9,372 nucleotides of DNA, from assembly GCA_017425765.1 (NCBI GenBank), contig JAFOXE010000082.1, positions 1 through 9,372 on the forward strand, given 5' to 3'. Position 1 is the stretch's first letter. Every line of letters begins with the position of its first letter. The notes below the pieces were generated by a model. That model saw only the letters and a list, made by a program, of their open reading frames with translations, had not been told where the DNA came from and made no database searches. This DNA comes from Paraprevotella sp. Its GTDB lineage: Bacteria; Bacteroidota; Bacteroidia; Bacteroidales; Bacteroidaceae. Made by a program: the position numbers and the translations under genes. Below are positions 6,822-9,372 of this stretch, piece by piece.

Positions 6822-6827
6822 TCGGCA
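6796..6827 (+). repeat. 6-bp inverted repeat flanking the -7 element
   Basis: TGCCGA at 6796-6801 and TCGGCA at 6822-6827 are perfect inverted copies 20 nt apart. They bracket the -7 element, so they could be an operator half-site pair. Six-base arms may arise by chance. Confidence 0.35.
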
Positions 6828-6840
6828 TTATCGGATAAGC

Positions 6841-9372
6841 ATGAATAGGTTGTTGCAATTTTTCTTTGCGGTATGTTTTTTCTTTGCTTTACATTTTGAA
6901 GCAAAAGCCTTCCTGTGTCCGGATGTTTCTAATAGCGACACGTTGCTTATTGCCGATAGCCTTTTTATGCGCGAACTCGTGGTGTCGGTGGCTGCCAAAC
7001 CGATGACAATGCGTGGCGATACCGTGGTGTACGATGTATCGGCCATCTCGTTACCCGAGGGCTCGCGTCTGCGTAAACTACTCAATAAATTACCGGGTGT
7101 TGAGGTAACAGCCGAGGGGCAAATTCAAGCACATGGTAAACCCGTGACACGCATTATGCTCAATGGAAAGGATTTCTTTGCCGGCAACAAAAAAATAGCC
7201 CTTGATAATTTACCTGTAGAGGTGCTGGATGAAGTCAAAATCTATGACCGCCTTACTGAGCGCGATGAAGATATGGGCTTTCAGTCGTCAGAAAAGGAGA
7301 AGGTTATAGACGTGGTAACGGTGGAAGGAAAAGATAAAGGTTGGCTTTGCGATGTGTCGGGTGGAGGCGGAACAGAAGAACGTTATGCCGGAAATATGTC
7401 GTTGAGTCAGTTTACAGATACGTGGCAGAATATGCTTTCGGCCAGTGCAGATAATTTACCTTCGATGTTCGGTGTTGGAGATTCCTATTATGATAAACTA
7501 AACAAGAATTCTTCAAAGGGTGATTCCGACAAGCAGAGTTATAATGTGATTGTGGGCCGTGAAACTGACTCGTGGCGTGTAAATGGAACAGCTTATTACA
7601 ACACGTGGGATACGGAGAATGGTAGTCGTTCGCTTACGGAGTCGTACTTGCAAAATGAAAAGTCTTATGGGCAAACAGCTTCGACAAGCAAAAGCAAGGG
7701 GCATTCACTGACCACCTCGTTACAGTTGGAGTGGACAAATAAGAAAACCACGGTGAACATAGAGCCAAGCTTTAGATTGCATCATTCGGCTTACAACTCT
7801 CAATATCAGTCGCAGACCAGCGATGTGGATCCTTATTGCTATACTCATAATCCATTGCGAGATAAGGTGGGTGTGCCACATCAAAATCTAATTAACCGAA
7901 ACGACAATCGTTCGTCCGATGAATCTGATAACTACACATTTTCGACGTTAGCCCGTGTAAATCATAAATTAAACGGACGAGGCAGAGTGGTTAATGTCGA
8001 GGGTAGAGTGGAGGCCGGACACAGTTGGGGTGAGATGTTCTCGCTCAGTAATCTGCACTTTTTCCGTATTCAAAAAACAGATTATGCTACGCGTTTTTAT
8101 GATAGTCCCTCGCACACGTTACAAACATCCGGTAAGGTTACTTATATTGAGCCGTTATGCGAAGGCCTGAAAATGCTGGCTGAGTACGAGTTGAATTATC
8201 GTTATCAGCGAATGAATCAGTCGGTGTACGATTTGGATAAGATGTTTGCCGAATTTCAAAAAGAAGGGGTGCACCCATGGAAAACGCCAGAAGTTTATCG
8301 GGACAGTTTGAGTAAGTTTGCAACCAATCGTTATTGGAATCATCGTATGCGCTTGATGTTTCAGTATGTATATGGCAATCTAAACATGAAAATAGGTGTG
8401 CAAGCAAACCCTCTTCGCACCGAGACACAATATGACCGTTATCGCATCAGTGTGGATACATCGCGAACTGTGATGAATTGGAGCCCTGAGTTTTCGTTGT
8501 ATTATAAGCATGAGGATCGTTGGAATCTTTCAATGCAATATACCGGTCACAGCGTGCAACCTGATATCTTTTATCTTCTGCCCATTCCGGACGACACAGA
8601 CCCTCTTCATGTACGTATGGGTAATCCCGGTTTGCGTCCTTCATTTACTCATACACTCACCACAAACTTCTTTGTGTTCGAACCTGAGATGCAGCGTCAA
8701 ATGTCGCTCTCGGCGTCGGTGCAAGAGGTTCGTAATGCTATGACGCACAGAGTATATTACAATAGTCTTGTGGGCTGGCGACGAACCACTCCTGTAAATA
8801 TCAATGGAAATAGGTCACTGAATACAGCATGGACATTCGGAACTTCCTTTAAATCGTGTGCTGATTGGTATATTGATTTTCAGGGCGAAACAGGGTGGTC
8901 GCGACGTGTGGGCTTGCAACACTTGGATATGGCTTCGGACAAAACCGGTGGCGATGTGGATTTGGAGTATACTACGCATCAAGCCTATGTACAAAACTAC
9001 TTAGGGGTGCAGTGGACAAAGGGTGTTTTTGTGTTGAAGCCCTACGGATATGTTTCATACGAAAGGGTGCGCAGTTCTTTGTATGGGGCAGATAAACGCG
9101 ATACGTGGGTGTTCGGTTATGGATTTTCGGGTCGGGTAGACGCCGATTGCGGTGTGTCGGCAGCGGTAGATGTATACAATAATTCGCGTAGAGGCTTTAT
9201 CGGTACGGAATTGAACGGTAACGAGTTTTTGTGCGATGCAGAAGTGTCTTATTCATTCTTAAAGGGTCGTTCAGCCACGGTGCGCTTGCAAGCTTGCGAT
9301 TTGTTTCGTAATCGTGCCACTACAATAGGCGTTGCGGGCGTTAGTGGACGTCGTGAAACGGCCTATACATGC
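6841..9372 (+). CDS. Outer-membrane beta-barrel protein with TonB-receptor-like plug, 3' end beyond right edge
   Basis: 844 codons, open from the ATG at 6841 to the window edge with no stop that I can find. Residues 1-23 are a signal peptide (MNRLLQFFFAVCFFF core, cut likely after EAKA). Residues about 45-160 resemble the plug of TonB-dependent receptors in the outer-membrane barrel (PF14905-like) family: GDTVVYDVSAI (59-69), LRKLLNKLPGVEVTAEGQIQ (77-96), VTRIMLNGKDFFAG (102-115), NLPVEVLDEVKIYD (123-136). The rest is beta-rich, with alternating aromatic and polar residues as in a large barrel. The usual N-terminal CarboxypepD_reg-like domain is missing: only about 20 residues separate the signal peptide from the plug. 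The segment LQACDLFRNRATTIGV near the edge resembles the family's penultimate barrel region, so perhaps 20-40 residues are off-window. The substrate is unknown. It has its own promoter and stands apart from the preceding operon. Confidence 0.88.
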   Translation, partial: MNRLLQFFFAVCFFFALHFEAKAFLCPDVSNSDTLLIADSLFMRELVVSVAAKPMTMRGDTVVYDVSAISLPEGSRLRKLLNKLPGVEVTAEGQIQAHGKPVTRIMLNGKDFFAGNKKIALDNLPVEVLDEVKIYDRLTERDEDMGFQSSEKEKVIDVVTVEGKDKGWLCDVSGGGGTEERYAGNMSLSQFTDTWQNMLSASADNLPSMFGVGDSYYDKLNKNSSKGDSDKQSYNVIVGRETDSWRVNGTAYYNTWDTENGSRSLTESYLQNEKSYGQTASTSKSKGHSLTTSLQLEWTNKKTTVNIEPSFRLHHSAYNSQYQSQTSDVDPYCYTHNPLRDKVGVPHQNLINRNDNRSSDESDNYTFSTLARVNHKLNGRGRVVNVEGRVEAGHSWGEMFSLSNLHFFRIQKTDYATRFYDSPSHTLQTSGKVTYIEPLCEGLKMLAEYELNYRYQRMNQSVYDLDKMFAEFQKEGVHPWKTPEVYRDSLSKFATNRYWNHRMRLMFQYVYGNLNMKIGVQANPLRTETQYDRYRISVDTSRTVMNWSPEFSLYYKHEDRWNLSMQYTGHSVQPDIFYLLPIPDDTDPLHVRMGNPGLRPSFTHTLTTNFFVFEPEMQRQMSLSASVQEVRNAMTHRVYYNSLVGWRRTTPVNINGNRSLNTAWTFGTSFKSCADWYIDFQGETGWSRRVGLQHLDMASDKTGGDVDLEYTTHQAYVQNYLGVQWTKGVFVLKPYGYVSYERVRSSLYGADKRDTWVFGYGFSGRVDADCGVSAAVDVYNNSRRGFIGTELNGNEFLCDAEVSYSFLKGRSATVRLQACDLFRNRATTIGVAGVSGRRETAYTC

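Larger units (their letters stand above)
6735..6840 (+). other. Intergenic region before the outer-membrane barrel gene
   Basis: The first half is T-rich, with eight consecutive T at 6740-6747, but no stem precedes the T run, so I do not call a terminator. The second half carries the barrel gene promoter and several TCGG/CCGA tetramers. No short coding region is supported. Confidence 0.6.

Noticed and set aside
6841..9372. Outer-membrane barrel as a SusC-type receptor of a polysaccharide utilisation locus
   Set aside because: No SusD-like gene, glycoside hydrolase or anti-sigma partner is visible, and the plug resembles the PF14905-type family more than SusC.

Overview
The window looks like chromosomal DNA of a member of the Bacteroidota, most likely Bacteroidales (a Prevotella- or Bacteroides-like genome). 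Evidence: perfect TAnnTTTG -7 promoter elements lie before four transcription units, one with a TTTG -33 element exactly 19 nt upstream. Most starts lack a Shine-Dalgarno sequence, and the protein families (Porin_O_P, PF14905-type outer-membrane barrel, AspT/YidE antiporter, solo B3/4 protein) are typical of the group. Genus is not resolved. I see no tRNA, rRNA, CRISPR array, insertion sequence or phage gene. The genes are densely packed; the longest stretch without a gene is about 210 bases.

Layout. Positions 1-2359 carry three minus-strand genes, transcribed from right to left and separated by about 20 nt, so probably one operon: a solo B3/4 (PheRS-beta-like) protein, a small exported protein of unknown function, and an AspT/YidE-type antiporter cut off by the left edge. 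A -7 element at 2403-2410 drives it. Positions 2484-3669 hold a monocistronic minus-strand porin of the O/P type with its own promoter and a 16-bp perfect hairpin terminator.

Positions 3821-6734 hold a plus-strand operon, divergent from the porin: an unrecognised soluble protein with a highly acidic C-terminal tail, a sodium:solute symporter, and a compact Schlafen AlbA_2-domain protein whose start lies 1 nt after the symporter stop. Positions 6794-9372 hold a separate promoter and a large outer-membrane beta-barrel protein with a TonB-receptor-like plug. It is cut by the right edge, probably only a few tens of residues before its end, and it lacks the usual N-terminal carboxypeptidase-regulatory-like domain.

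How they may work together. The window is rich in envelope transport: an inner-membrane antiporter, an inner-membrane Na+ symporter, an outer-membrane porin and a TonB-type barrel. Nothing in the sequence ties these into one pathway, and no substrate can be assigned. The least explained unit is the acidic-tail protein / symporter / AlbA_2 operon, whose members would be co-expressed but have no obvious common function. I found no clear new defence or mobile system; the findings are leads of modest strength.
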